DNA of 64,000 nucleotides from Chitinophagales bacterium (GTDB taxonomy: Bacteria; Bacteroidota; Bacteroidia; Chitinophagales; Saprospiraceae), in assembly GCA_013298845.1 (NCBI GenBank), contig JAAFJN010000009.1, positions 52,566 to 116,565 on the forward strand. Reading direction: 5' to 3'. The translations under genes and the position numbers were made by a program. The notes under the pieces were generated by a model, which saw only the letters and a list, made by a program, of their open reading frames with translations, had not been told where the DNA came from and ran no database searches. Positions 1-7,483 of this stretch are shown here, in pieces (the stretch's first letter is position 1; every line of letters begins with the position of its first letter).

Positions 1-456
1 TTCCGCCTGACCAATGGCCGTTACACTAATCGTCATGCCCTTGGGCGACGAGGTGGTATCGCCTCCAATCAGGTCCACCTGGTATTCGGCGCAGGCCGCG
101 TGAATCCCGGCGTATAACTCCTCCAACGCCTCCACTGAGTACCGGTTGGAAATGGCGATGGACACCGTGATATGTTTGGGCGTAGCGTTCATGGCGTAAA
201 TATCCGATACGTTGACCACCACCGATTTGTAGCCCAAATGCTTCAGCGGGGTGTACGCCAAATCGAAGTGAATACCTTCCACCAGCAAATCGGTGCTGAC
301 AACGGTGCACAATGGCGCATAATCCAGCACGGCCGCATCGTCCCCGATGCCTTTAATGGTAGAGGGATGAATATTGTCGAAAGCGTGGGTTAAGTGATCA
401 ATCAGCGCAAATTCACCCAATGAATTAACGTCCGTGCGTTTATTTGTCGAATCCAT
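1..456 (-). CDS. thiL: Thiamine-monophosphate kinase ThiL, N-terminal part (cut by window edge)
   Basis: Only the first 152 codons are in the window; the gene starts at 456 (ATG) and runs off the left edge. The N-terminus contains SLGEFALIDHL, then GIGDDAAVL (ATP/Mg-binding loop), a STDLLVEGIHFDL stretch, VNVSDIYAMNATP and LIGGDTTSSP, the ordered signature of the AIR-synthase-like ThiL fold. The family phosphorylates thiamine monophosphate to TPP in the cytosol. It is divergent from lptB with 59 bp between starts, and a TACCTTTG box on the minus strand (483-490) lies 27 bp upstream of the start. Identification is strong; the C-terminal half cannot be checked. Confidence 0.9.
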   Translation of the reverse strand, partial: MDSTNKRTDVNSLGEFALIDHLTHAFDNIHPSTIKGIGDDAAVLDYAPLCTVVSTDLLVEGIHFDLAYTPLKHLGYKSVVVNVSDIYAMNATPKHITVSIAISNRYSVEALEELYAGIHAACAEYQVDLIGGDTTSSPKGMTISVTAIGQAE

Positions 457-482
457 AAATGTCTAATCAAAAAAATGAACCG

Positions 483-508
483 CAAAGGTACTAAAATTGC
501 TACCTTTG
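483..508. promoter_or_regulatory. Back-to-back divergent -7 boxes for thiL and lptB
   Basis: CAAAGGTA at 483-490 is TACCTTTG on the minus strand (thiL side) and TACCTTTG at 501-508 faces lptB. Only 10 bp separate them, so polymerase on one would cover the other. Neither has a clear TTG box 17-23 bp upstream. TAnnTTTG is the known Bacteroidota -7 consensus; mutual exclusion is inference. Confidence 0.6.
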
Positions 509-515
509 TGCCTCT

Positions 516-1262
516 ATGACGATGAAACTACGCGCAGAAAATATTCTTAAAATATACGGCAAACGCACCGTTGTACAGGGCGTTTCCTTTGATGTTAGTC
601 AGGGCGAAATTGTGGGGCTACTCGGTCCCAACGGCGCCGGGAAAACGACGTCTTTTTACATGACCGTGGGCTTTATCAAACCCACCGAGGGCAATGTTTA
701 CCTCGATGATGAGGATATTACCAACCTACCCATGTACAAACGCGCCCAAAAAGGCATTGGTTATTTGCCCCAGGAGGCATCGGTATTTCGCAAATTATCC
801 GTCGAAGACAATATCAAGGCGGTGTTGGAAATGACCCATTTGTCCAAAGCCGAACAAGCCGATAAACTCGAAAACCTCATCAACGAGTTTAATTTGCACA
901 AAGTCCGCAAAAGCAACGGCGATACGCTTTCCGGGGGGGAACGCCGCCGCACCGAGATCGCCCGCGCCCTCGCCACCGACCCCAAATTTATCCTGCTCGA
1001 TGAACCATTCGCCGGAATTGACCCCATCGCCGTGGAAGATATTCAGTACATCGTTGCCAAATTAAAAGTAAAAAACATCGGGATTCTCATCACCGATCAC
1101 AACGTACAGGAAACCCTCAGTATCACCGACCGCGCTTACCTCATGTTCGAGGGCCGCATCCTCAAAGCCGGTACCGCCGAAGAACTCGCCGCCGATGAAA
1201 TGGTCCGCAAAGTGTACCTCGGCAAAAACTTTGAACTCAAAAGAAAAATTATTGAAATATGA
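516..1262 (+). CDS. lptB: LPS export ABC transporter ATP-binding protein LptB
   Basis: A 248-residue cytoplasmic ATPase that would power LptFG to extract LPS from the inner membrane and push it along the Lpt bridge. Walker A GPNGAGKT lies at residues 37-44, the Q-loop in [10 protein letters not shown], the signature LSGGE at 138-142, Walker B FILLDE at 158-163 and the H-loop His in TDHN at about 195. The sequence from QEASVFRKL to the C-terminal VYLGKNFE segment is typical of LptB rather than other ABC ATPases, and the length is normal. A second ATG two codons in (522) is an equally possible start. No lptA, lptC or lptFG neighbours occur here. A GTGAA-type repeat begins 4 bp after the stop. 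Confidence 0.93.
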   Translation: MTMKLRAENILKIYGKRTVVQGVSFDVSQGEIVGLLGPNGAGKTTSFYMTVGFIKPTEGNVYLDDEDITNLPMYKRAQKGIGYLPQEASVFRKLSVEDNIKAVLEMTHLSKAEQADKLENLINEFNLHKVRKSNGDTLSGGERRRTEIARALATDPKFILLDEPFAGIDPIAVEDIQYIVAKLKVKNIGILITDHNVQETLSITDRAYLMFEGRILKAGTAEELAADEMVRKVYLGKNFELKRKIIEI

Positions 1263-1266
1263 TTTT

Positions 1267-1290
1267 AGTGAAAAGTGAATAGAGAAAAGT
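1267..1290 (+). repeat. GTGAA-type minisatellite arm after lptB
   Basis: AGTGAAAAGTGAATAGAG and a degenerate continuation begin right after the lptB stop. It is the forward orientation of the repeat whose reverse complement makes up the array at 1541-1703. The 1291-1540 interval between them is AT-rich and I see no gene or other signal in it. Confidence 0.7.
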
Positions 1291-1540
1291 AAAAAGTTTT
1301 TTATTTTATAAGAGCATAAAAAACAAATTTTAAAAAAAATATTGTAATTTCGTTGGCTTTGTTGACTAAAAGACACCGACTATCCCGACCTGAAACTTTT
1401 TAACAGATTTCATCAAGATTGCGGTAAACTAATTGTCATGCTGGTCTCCTCCATTAAAACTACCCCAAAAGGAATTACCAAGTAGAACATCATTTTACAC
1501 ATCGCTGCACTCTAAATCATCCAACCACCATTAACTCAAC

Positions 1541-1703
1541 TTTTCACTCTTCACTCTTCATTTATCACTCTACACTTTTCACTCTTCACTCTTCATTTAT
1601 CACTCTACACTTTTCACTCTTCACTCTCCATTTATCACTCTACACTTTTCACTCTTCACTCTTCATTTATCACTCTTCACTTTTCACTCTTCACTTTTCA
1701 CTA
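1541..1703. repeat. Four 35-bp tandem repeats (TTCACTCTTCACT minisatellite)
   Basis: Units at 1541-1575, 1576-1610, 1611-1645 and 1646-1680 each read TTTTCACTCTTCACTCTTCA followed by TTTATCACTCTACAC, with one mismatch in unit 3 and one in unit 4, then a partial unit to 1703. There is no spacer diversity, so it is a minisatellite and not a CRISPR. It ends 17 bp before a TATCTTTG box, so unit number could alter the sequence upstream of that promoter. The same word family recurs at 7452, 12215, 12616, 30812 and 46827. Confidence 0.9.
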
Positions 1704-1720
1704 TTATCTGCCAAAATGCC

Positions 1721-1728
1721 TATCTTTG
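1721..1728 (+). promoter_or_regulatory. TATCTTTG -7 box for the lipoprotein/regulator pair
   Basis: TATCTTTG matches TAnnTTTG and lies 63 bp upstream of the ATG at 1792. No TTG is found at -33; that position falls inside the minisatellite. Confidence 0.5.
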
Positions 1729-1791
1729 CGACAAATTGTCAGCCTGACAATTGTTTTTCTTTTCTATTTGCTTCAAAATCAATTATTTAAG

Positions 1792-2160
1792 ATGAGGTAT
1801 AGCGCATTTTTAAGTTTATTCGTATGTTTTTTGATGGTGGGTTGCAAACAAGAGCCACCCATTGACCCAACGTTGTTACATGGCCAATGGCGTGGTGTAG
1901 ATTGGTTGGTGAAAGGCCAGCCATCGGGCCGCGACGCCAAGGCCGTTCGGTTTGCTTTTGAACCCAATATGGCCTACGTCGCCGAATTTAACGAACAAAA
2001 AGAAACGGGCACCTATCGCCTTGATGGTCGTAAACTGTACACCACCGGTGAAAATAAAATCGAAAAAGTAGTGAAAATTACCCGTATTTCACCCGATTCC
2101 CTCTTTTTGGACATGAACCGCGTCGGAACCGAAGAACAATTAATCCTCGTTAAAGAATAA
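1792..2160 (+). CDS. Small lipoprotein, lipocalin-like
   Basis: A 122-residue exported protein with a short signal sequence ending in LMVGC, a lipobox that would be lipidated on Cys18. The mature part (LHGQWRGVDWLV, TGTYRLDGRKLYTTGE) has the W-G/Y-x-L pattern of small lipocalin-like beta barrels common in Bacteroidota. The ATG at 1792 is preferred over an upstream in-frame GTG/TTG-type start because it places the signal peptide at the N-terminus. The next gene starts 3 bp after the stop, so the two are almost certainly cotranscribed. Function unknown. Confidence 0.75.
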   Translation: MRYSAFLSLFVCFLMVGCKQEPPIDPTLLHGQWRGVDWLVKGQPSGRDAKAVRFAFEPNMAYVAEFNEQKETGTYRLDGRKLYTTGENKIEKVVKITRISPDSLFLDMNRVGTEEQLILVKE

Positions 2161-2163
2161 ACA

Positions 2164-3474
2164 TTGGCTGCACAACCACTACAATCCATAAAAGCCCGAT
2201 TTGGTATCATCGGGACTTCAACGCTACTGGATAACGCGCTGGAAACGGCCATCCGGGTAGCACCTACCGACCTGACCGTCCTCATTACGGGCGAAAGTGG
2301 GGTGGGTAAAGAAGCCTTTTCTAAGGTGATACACGCCTTGTCGGTGCGCAAACACAACGATTTCATCGCGGTCAACTGCGGGGCCATCCCCGAAGGTACC
2401 ATCAATTCGGAGTTGTTTGGGCACGAAAAAGGGGCTTTTACCGGGGCTATCGGGGAGCGCAAGGGTTATTTTGAAACCGTAAGTGGCGGCACCATTTTCC
2501 TCGATGAAATTGGCGAAATGCCCATGGATACCCAGGCGTTTTTGTTGCGTTTGCTCGAAAACGGCGAGTTTATCCGCGTTGGTTCATCTAAAGTGGAAAA
2601 AACCGACGTGCGCGTCATTGCCGCCACCAACGTCAACCTCGAAGAACGGGTGCGCAACGGTAAATTCCGCGAAGACCTCTATTACCGCCTCAATACCGTA
2701 CCCATCCGGGTGCCGGCCCTTCACCAGCGCCGCGAAGATATTCCGTTGTTGTTTCGCAAATTCGCCTATGATTTTTCGGAAAAATACCGCATTCAGGCCG
2801 TTCGGCTCGATCGCCAGGCCGAAGGTGTACTCGAAAGTTACCGCTGGCCGGGCAATATCCGCGAATTAAAAAACGTGGCGGAACAATTGTCGGTCCTCTC
2901 CGAAGAACGGGATATTAACGCCGATACCCTGATCCGACTCATGCCACAACTGATGGAACGCAATTTGCCCGTACCCGCCAACAAAAACGGCGGCGGCGGC
3001 GGGGAGTTCCAAGAGCGTGAACTGCTGTACAAGGTCTTATTTGACATGAAAAGCGACCTCAACGACCTCAAATCGCTGATTTATGAGTTGGTCAGCAGCA
3101 ATAACCTCCGGATGCCCGATTTGTCGCGCTTGCGTTCCCTGCCCGCCAGCGTGGATTTTAAGGAGCAAACCTCCACCGGGTATTCGATGCCGCCCAACCA
3201 GGATATTCCTTCGTATTATGGTGCCAGCGATAACCGCGTCACGCCGATTGTGATTGATAACAACCGCCCGCCCACGGGTGAAACCACCTACCACATCAGA
3301 GATACGGATATTGTGGATACGCCCATTACCCTCGAAGATATTGAAAAAGAGGCGATTAAAAAGGCTTTGAAAAAATACAAGGGCAAACGAAAGGAAGTAG
3401 CCGAAGAATTGCAGATTTCCGAACGAACGCTTTACCGTAAAATTAATGAGTACAACTTGTCCTCCATTAGTTAA
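2164..3474 (+). CDS. Sigma54-interacting AAA+ transcriptional regulator, no receiver domain
   Basis: A 436-residue enhancer-binding protein. The AAA+ core starts almost at the N-terminus: Walker A GESGVGKE (43-50), GAFTGA loop (90-95) that contacts sigma54, Walker B IFLDE (111-115), arginine-finger region RLLENGEFIRVG and the sensor II stretch YRWPGNIRELKN. A low-complexity Pro/Asn-rich linker follows, then a C-terminal Fis-type helix-turn-helix (KRKEVAEELQISERTLYRKI). There is no receiver, PAS or GAF domain, so any signal input must come from another protein or from expression level. The apparent start is TTG at 2164, 3 bp after the lipoprotein stop; no in-frame ATG precedes the AAA+ domain. 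Confidence 0.88.
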   Translation: MAAQPLQSIKARFGIIGTSTLLDNALETAIRVAPTDLTVLITGESGVGKEAFSKVIHALSVRKHNDFIAVNCGAIPEGTINSELFGHEKGAFTGAIGERKGYFETVSGGTIFLDEIGEMPMDTQAFLLRLLENGEFIRVGSSKVEKTDVRVIAATNVNLEERVRNGKFREDLYYRLNTVPIRVPALHQRREDIPLLFRKFAYDFSEKYRIQAVRLDRQAEGVLESYRWPGNIRELKNVAEQLSVLSEERDINADTLIRLMPQLMERNLPVPANKNGGGGGEFQERELLYKVLFDMKSDLNDLKSLIYELVSSNNLRMPDLSRLRSLPASVDFKEQTSTGYSMPPNQDIPSYYGASDNRVTPIVIDNNRPPTGETTYHIRDTDIVDTPITLEDIEKEAIKKALKKYKGKRKEVAEELQISERTLYRKINEYNLSSIS

Positions 3475-3564
3475 CGTTTTGAAAAACCTACCCGCATTCG
3501 GGCAACAAATTTCACTTTTGCAGTCTCTTTTGAAGGGTTTTCAACAAAAAATTAAACAATAAAA

Positions 3565-4995
3565 ATGAACCGCATTATTCTACTTGCACTGAGTTTATGC
3601 TTATCCGCCGGCGTTTTTGCCCAAAAAGGTTATAATATCCGGGTAAAATTAGATAATTACCCCGAAAAAGACCTGATTTTGGGTTTCCATTACGGCGAAA
3701 AACAGTACGTAAAAGATACCGTCCAGGCCGATAAAGACGGCTTTTTTGTGTTCAAGGCCGATACCATGTTTCCTCCCGGAGTTTATTTGTTGGTGTTGTT
3801 GCCCGACAAACGTCCGGTAGAAGTGATGCTGAACAAAGAAGATCAGGACTTTACGCTCATGACCGACGCTAAAGAACCGGTGAGTAAAATGAAGGTAAAA
3901 GACTCCGACGACAATGAACTGTTTTACAAATATTTGCAGTTTATCGGTGGTCTCCGGCCCGAAGCCGATACCCTTCGCGCCCAAATGAGCCGCGCCAAAA
4001 CCAAAAAAGATTCGGCGGCCATTACCGATAAATTAACCAAAATGGACGAGCGGGTGAAAAAATACCAGCAAGACTATATTACCCAATACCCCAACCTCAC
4101 CGGTGCCAAAATTGTAAAAGCGTCCATTGAGCCGGAAATTCCCGAATTTACCGGTACCGACGACAAAGACAAACAACGCAAACGGTACTATTACTACCGC
4201 AGCCATTTTTTCGATAACGTGAACCTGGCCGATCCGGTTTTTCTCCGCAGCCCCTTGTTACACACCAAATTGGATAATTTTATCGCCAAAGTGGCCCCCC
4301 AACACCCCGATTCGATCAATGTCATTATTGATGACTTGTTCAAAAAAATGGAGGGTAGCCCCGAAACGCGCCGCTATTATATCAGTCATTTTCTCAATTA
4401 TTTCGCCAAAATGCAATTGGTGGGCTTCGATGCCTGTTACGTGCACATTGGCAAAAATTACTTCTGCACGGCAACCTGGCCCGCCAAAGAAGACCTCGAA
4501 AAAATTTGTGATAACGTGCGCCGTTTGGAGCCAATTTTGATTGGAAAAATCGCGCCGAATATCGTGGTGAAAGACCGCAACAATCAATCCCACGCGCTCT
4601 ACGACGTAGATGCTGATTACACTGTATTGTTCTTTTGGGCACCCGATTGCGGACATTGCAAAAAAGCCGCGCCGCACCTCGTGGAATTTGCCAAAAAATG
4701 GAAAGATCGCGGCGTGAAAATCTTTAACGTGTGCACCGCCGTAACCGATAAAGGCCCTGATTGCTGGAAAGGTGTGGAAGAAAAAGGATTCGACGATGGT
4801 CTTTTTATGAACATGTACGACCCATATATTCAAAGCCGTTACAAAACTTTGTACGACGTGCAAACCACGCCGCAAATTTTTATCCTCGACCGCAAACACG
4901 AAATTCTGATGAAACGAATTGGGGCCGAACAATTGGATAAAACGATGGAATCGCTCATCGAAATTATGAAAGAAAGAAAAAAACAGGGAAAGTAA
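3565..4995 (+). CDS. Secreted TlpA-type thioredoxin-family protein (DUF4369/DUF5106-like)
   Basis: A 476-residue protein with signal peptide MNRIILLALSLCLSAGVFAQ. Residues ~22-115 form a DUF4369-like beta domain (DLILGFHYGEKQYVKDT...), the middle is helical (DUF5106-like), and residues ~330-470 are a thioredoxin fold with VLFFWAPDCGHCKKAAPHL; the redox pair is CGHC at 362-365 and the cis-Pro loop is TTPQIFILD. Such proteins act in the periplasm as disulfide reductants or isomerases. It is a single gene, closed by the hairpin at 5031-5072. Substrate unknown. Confidence 0.85.
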   Translation: MNRIILLALSLCLSAGVFAQKGYNIRVKLDNYPEKDLILGFHYGEKQYVKDTVQADKDGFFVFKADTMFPPGVYLLVLLPDKRPVEVMLNKEDQDFTLMTDAKEPVSKMKVKDSDDNELFYKYLQFIGGLRPEADTLRAQMSRAKTKKDSAAITDKLTKMDERVKKYQQDYITQYPNLTGAKIVKASIEPEIPEFTGTDDKDKQRKRYYYYRSHFFDNVNLADPVFLRSPLLHTKLDNFIAKVAPQHPDSINVIIDDLFKKMEGSPETRRYYISHFLNYFAKMQLVGFDACYVHIGKNYFCTATWPAKEDLEKICDNVRRLEPILIGKIAPNIVVKDRNNQSHALYDVDADYTVLFFWAPDCGHCKKAAPHLVEFAKKWKDRGVKIFNVCTAVTDKGPDCWKGVEEKGFDDGLFMNMYDPYIQSRYKTLYDVQTTPQIFILDRKHEILMKRIGAEQLDKTMESLIEIMKERKKQGK

Positions 4996-5030
4996 AATGC
5001 ATTTGCCCGTTTGTCGGCGTGCGTTTAAGT

Positions 5031-5072
5031 AACAAACCCGGTTTCGCTGTTAACAGTGGAGCCGGGTTTGTT
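5031..5072 (+). terminator. Hairpin terminator after the thioredoxin-family gene
   Basis: AACAAACCCGG (5031-5041) pairs perfectly with CCGGGTTTGTT (5062-5072); the 20-nt loop holds CTGTTAACAG, itself a palindrome. Only a weak T-rich tail follows. It sits 36 bp after the stop at 4995. Confidence 0.65.
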
Positions 5073-5144
5073 GTTATTGGTTTGAATTTTCCATTGGCTT
5101 TATCGGCTTTTTTCATTTCTTTGCATTTAAATCATTCAAACGGT

Positions 5145-6593
5145 ATGCGCATTTTATTCACTCTACTTGCAACGATGCTGGTTTCGGCGTCGGTTTTTTC
5201 GCAAAATTTCATTTCGGCCACTTACAAAGGGGCCAAAACCAAAGCCCAACTCAACGCTCAGTTTGGCTTGCCCATTTTCCAGTACGACGTTAAATATTAT
5301 AAAGTAACGTACACCTCTAACGACGCAGCGGGGGCACTGGATACCTTATCGGGACTGGTCGTAGTACCCACCGACCTCACCAAAATGTATCCATTACTGG
5401 TGTATCAGCACGGGACTTCCGACTGTAAAACCTGCGTTCCTTCGCGGTACGGCAGCCCCGGTGGTGGCGAAGGCGATGTAGGAACAGTGTTTGCCGGTAT
5501 GGGCTACATTACCCTCATGCCCGATTACGTGGGTATGGGCGACGGACGTGGTTTTCACCCGTACGTGCACGCCGCGACCGAGGCTTCGGCGGCGGTGGAT
5601 ATGGTGCGCAGTGCCAGCGGATTTATCCAGCAAACGGCCAATGTCCCCCAAAAAAGCAGCCAAATATTTATCACCGGTTATTCGCAGGGCGGACACGCGG
5701 CAATGGCTTTGCACCGCGAAATGGAACTTAATCTGGCCAGTGAATTCACGGTCACTGCCGCCGCGCACTTGTCGGGGCCGTACAGTATTTCGGGCGTGAT
5801 GCGCGATCTTATTCTCAGCGAAGAGGTGTATTATTACCCGGCCTACATTCCAAATACTTCGTTGTCGTACCAAACCATGTACGATAACCTGTACGACGAT
5901 CTCACGGATATTTTTAAACCGGCTTACGCGGGTTTTATCGAGCAGTTTTACAACGGCACCATCACGCTCGGTACCCTGAACCAAAATTTGATTCAGACGC
6001 TCACTGCTCAAACCGGTTCTTCGGTAGCCCGCCGGATGTTGCAGGATAGCATTGTGGAGGCCATAACCAATAATCCGTTGCACCCCATTAATTTGGCGCT
6101 GAAAGACAACGATGTGTACGATTGGGCACCCGTTACCCCAACGCGCATTTTTTACTGCATGGGCGACGATCAGGTGCCTTTTGAGAACAGCGTGTTAGCC
6201 CGCGACACCATGATCGCCAACGGTGCCGCTGATCTCGCCGCCACCGACGTTAATTCCACCGCCGACCAAGGTGGTTGTGTGTCCCCGGCTATTATTCAAA
6301 CCATTGGGTTTTTCGCAGGCAAACAAGTAGTTTCGCCCGTTTCTGGTACCAACGAGGCATTCGGCGACGTGCAAATAACATTAGCGCCCAATCCCGCCTC
6401 CGAAACGTTAACCGTAGCCAATATTCCCAACGGTGCCACGGTAGAAATGATGGATGTAAACGGCAAAAACGTGTTCCGCCAACTCAACGTTTCCGGCGGC
6501 ACCCTGGACATCAACGTCGGCAATATGCTGCCAGGCGTGTATTGGGTGCAGGTCGGCAGCGGCAAAGGCCGTTTGGTGCTGATTCAGCGTTAG
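5145..6593 (+). CDS. Secreted alpha/beta hydrolase (lipase/esterase-like) with T9SS sorting domain
   Basis: A 482-residue extracellular hydrolase. Signal peptide MRILFTLLATMLVSASVFSQ; then a hydrolase fold with oxyanion region LLVYQHGTSDCK, a Cys pair in DCKTCVPSRYG, MPDYVGMGDGRGFHPY and the nucleophile elbow GYSQGG with Ser180. GDDQVPFENSV probably holds the acid Asp. The last ~75 residues (LAPNPASETLTVANIP... ending GKGRLVLIQR) are a type A T9SS C-terminal domain. The frame is open upstream to 5019, but that part would overlap the terminator hairpin and hide the signal peptide, so ATG 5145 is chosen. Substrate (lipid or peptide ester) cannot be told from sequence. Confidence 0.85.
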   Translation: MRILFTLLATMLVSASVFSQNFISATYKGAKTKAQLNAQFGLPIFQYDVKYYKVTYTSNDAAGALDTLSGLVVVPTDLTKMYPLLVYQHGTSDCKTCVPSRYGSPGGGEGDVGTVFAGMGYITLMPDYVGMGDGRGFHPYVHAATEASAAVDMVRSASGFIQQTANVPQKSSQIFITGYSQGGHAAMALHREMELNLASEFTVTAAAHLSGPYSISGVMRDLILSEEVYYYPAYIPNTSLSYQTMYDNLYDDLTDIFKPAYAGFIEQFYNGTITLGTLNQNLIQTLTAQTGSSVARRMLQDSIVEAITNNPLHPINLALKDNDVYDWAPVTPTRIFYCMGDDQVPFENSVLARDTMIANGAADLAATDVNSTADQGGCVSPAIIQTIGFFAGKQVVSPVSGTNEAFGDVQITLAPNPASETLTVANIPNGATVEMMDVNGKNVFRQLNVSGGTLDINVGNMLPGVYWVQVGSGKGRLVLIQR

Positions 6594-6718
6594 TCGAGAC
6601 AGAAGACTTTATACAAAATACGTAAGACAAAAGATGTTATAAACGGATCTTTTTTCAAAAAACTTCAAAAATCTTAAGTCTTGTTTCGGAGTTCTTAAAT
6701 CAAAAAACATATTACCCC

Positions 6719-7092
6719 GCGCACAAAACAACCTCAAAAACGCCGTGTGGCTTTGTCATTCAGCAGGAATCTATGGGCTTGCCATTGGGAATAAAAGGAT
6801 AAAAATCAAACGTAGCCATTAAAAGGCTATTTGTGACCATAATTCACCGAGGAGTAGTGGCTTTTACGCACCATTTCAAATCAATAGATTCCGTCTGAAT
6901 GACAAAGCCACACGGCCGTTTTTAAGGCTCTTGCGTAGTCCCGCATACTTTTTAGGGAGTGTCTTTTGTCGGAAATCCGAACTGCTCTGAGATGTCATCC
7001 ACTCCGTACCTCCGGGATGCACCTCTCGCCGCCGTGCACTTGGAATTTGTTTTGTATGTTGCGGTTTTAGGGCGTACCTTAAAGTGTCCCGG
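6719..7092. repeat. Structured non-coding repeat, unit A (~374 bp)
   Basis: First of two diverged tandem units filling the 875-bp gap between two convergent genes. It starts near CACAAAACA, carries a 33-bp inverted repeat (6742-6774 against 6884-6916, two mismatches) around a ~110-bp interior, then a 65-bp block at 6964-7030 (TTTTGTCGGAAATCCGAAC...) that recurs in unit B with two or three changes. Short open frames inside (e.g. reading HPGGTEWMTSQS) occur in both units but change frame and end, so I do not call them genes. 6594-6718 holds nothing recognisable. Confidence 0.8.
6742..6916. repeat. 33-bp inverted repeat pair of unit A
   Basis: GCCGTGTGGCTTTGTCATTC and the following 13 bases (6742-6774) match the reverse complement of 6884-6916 at 31 of 33 positions. 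The 17-bp core GATTCCTGCTGAATGAC is an imperfect palindrome resembling the GATTCC/GGAATGAC class of REP-like elements seen in many bacteria; that comparison is from memory. Confidence 0.75.
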
Positions 7093-7451
7093 CCCACAAA
7101 ACATGCCTAATAACACTTATGTGGCTTTGTCATTCAGCAGGAATCTACGGGATCTAAATATTGGGTAAAAAGCGGGGAGTGCCGAAGTTATGGCAAAATA
7201 ACCGAGATGCGCTTTGAACGCAAACGCCTTAACAGAGTGGCATTTTATGCAAAATCCGGTGCCCATAGATTCCTGCGGAATGACACTTGTTTTTGGTGTC
7301 ATTGGACCGTGTGGCGCATTTTTGGGAAAAAACTTTTGTCGGAAATCCGAACCGCTCTGAGATGTCATCCACTCCGTACCTCCGGGATGCACATCTCGCC
7401 GCTGGACACGTTGCAACGAGTAAAAAACTGGAAAATCCTGATTCGGCCATC
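7093..7451. repeat. Structured non-coding repeat, unit B
   Basis: Second unit, in the same orientation as unit A and offset by 374 bp. Palindromic core GTCATTCAGCAGGAATC at 7129-7145 faces GATTCCTGCGGAATGAC at 7268-7284; the TTTTGTCGGAAATCCGAAC block recurs at 7335-7400. The interior is more diverged from unit A than the inverted-repeat cores and the 65-bp block, which is what selection or recombination on those parts would give. Confidence 0.8.
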
Positions 7452-7483
7452 AACTCATCACTCCTCTCTCATATCTCATCACT
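7452..7483. repeat. ACTCATCACTCC minisatellite overlapping the 3' end of the pseudouridine synthase
   Basis: ACTCATCACTCCTCTCTCAT at 7453-7472 is identical over 20 bp to 46864-46883. Read on the minus strand it gives the last codons SDEI and the TGA stop (7469-7471) of the adjacent gene. Confidence 0.75.

Noticed and set aside
1541..1703. CRISPR-like array
   Set aside because: Units are contiguous 35-bp repeats without unique spacers, and there are no cas genes.
4258..4932. 225-codon antisense open frame in the thioredoxin-family gene
   Set aside because: Opposite strand of a clear gene with catalytic motif; composition is that of an antisense shadow. The same holds for antisense frames at 5394-6083, 10772-11356, 27269-28015, 42577-43164 and 49990-50649.
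6876..7453. Short coding genes reading HPGGTEWMTSQS or SRRYGVDDISERFGFP
   Set aside because: They occur in both tandem repeat units in varying frames and with different ends; the conservation is explained by the DNA repeat.
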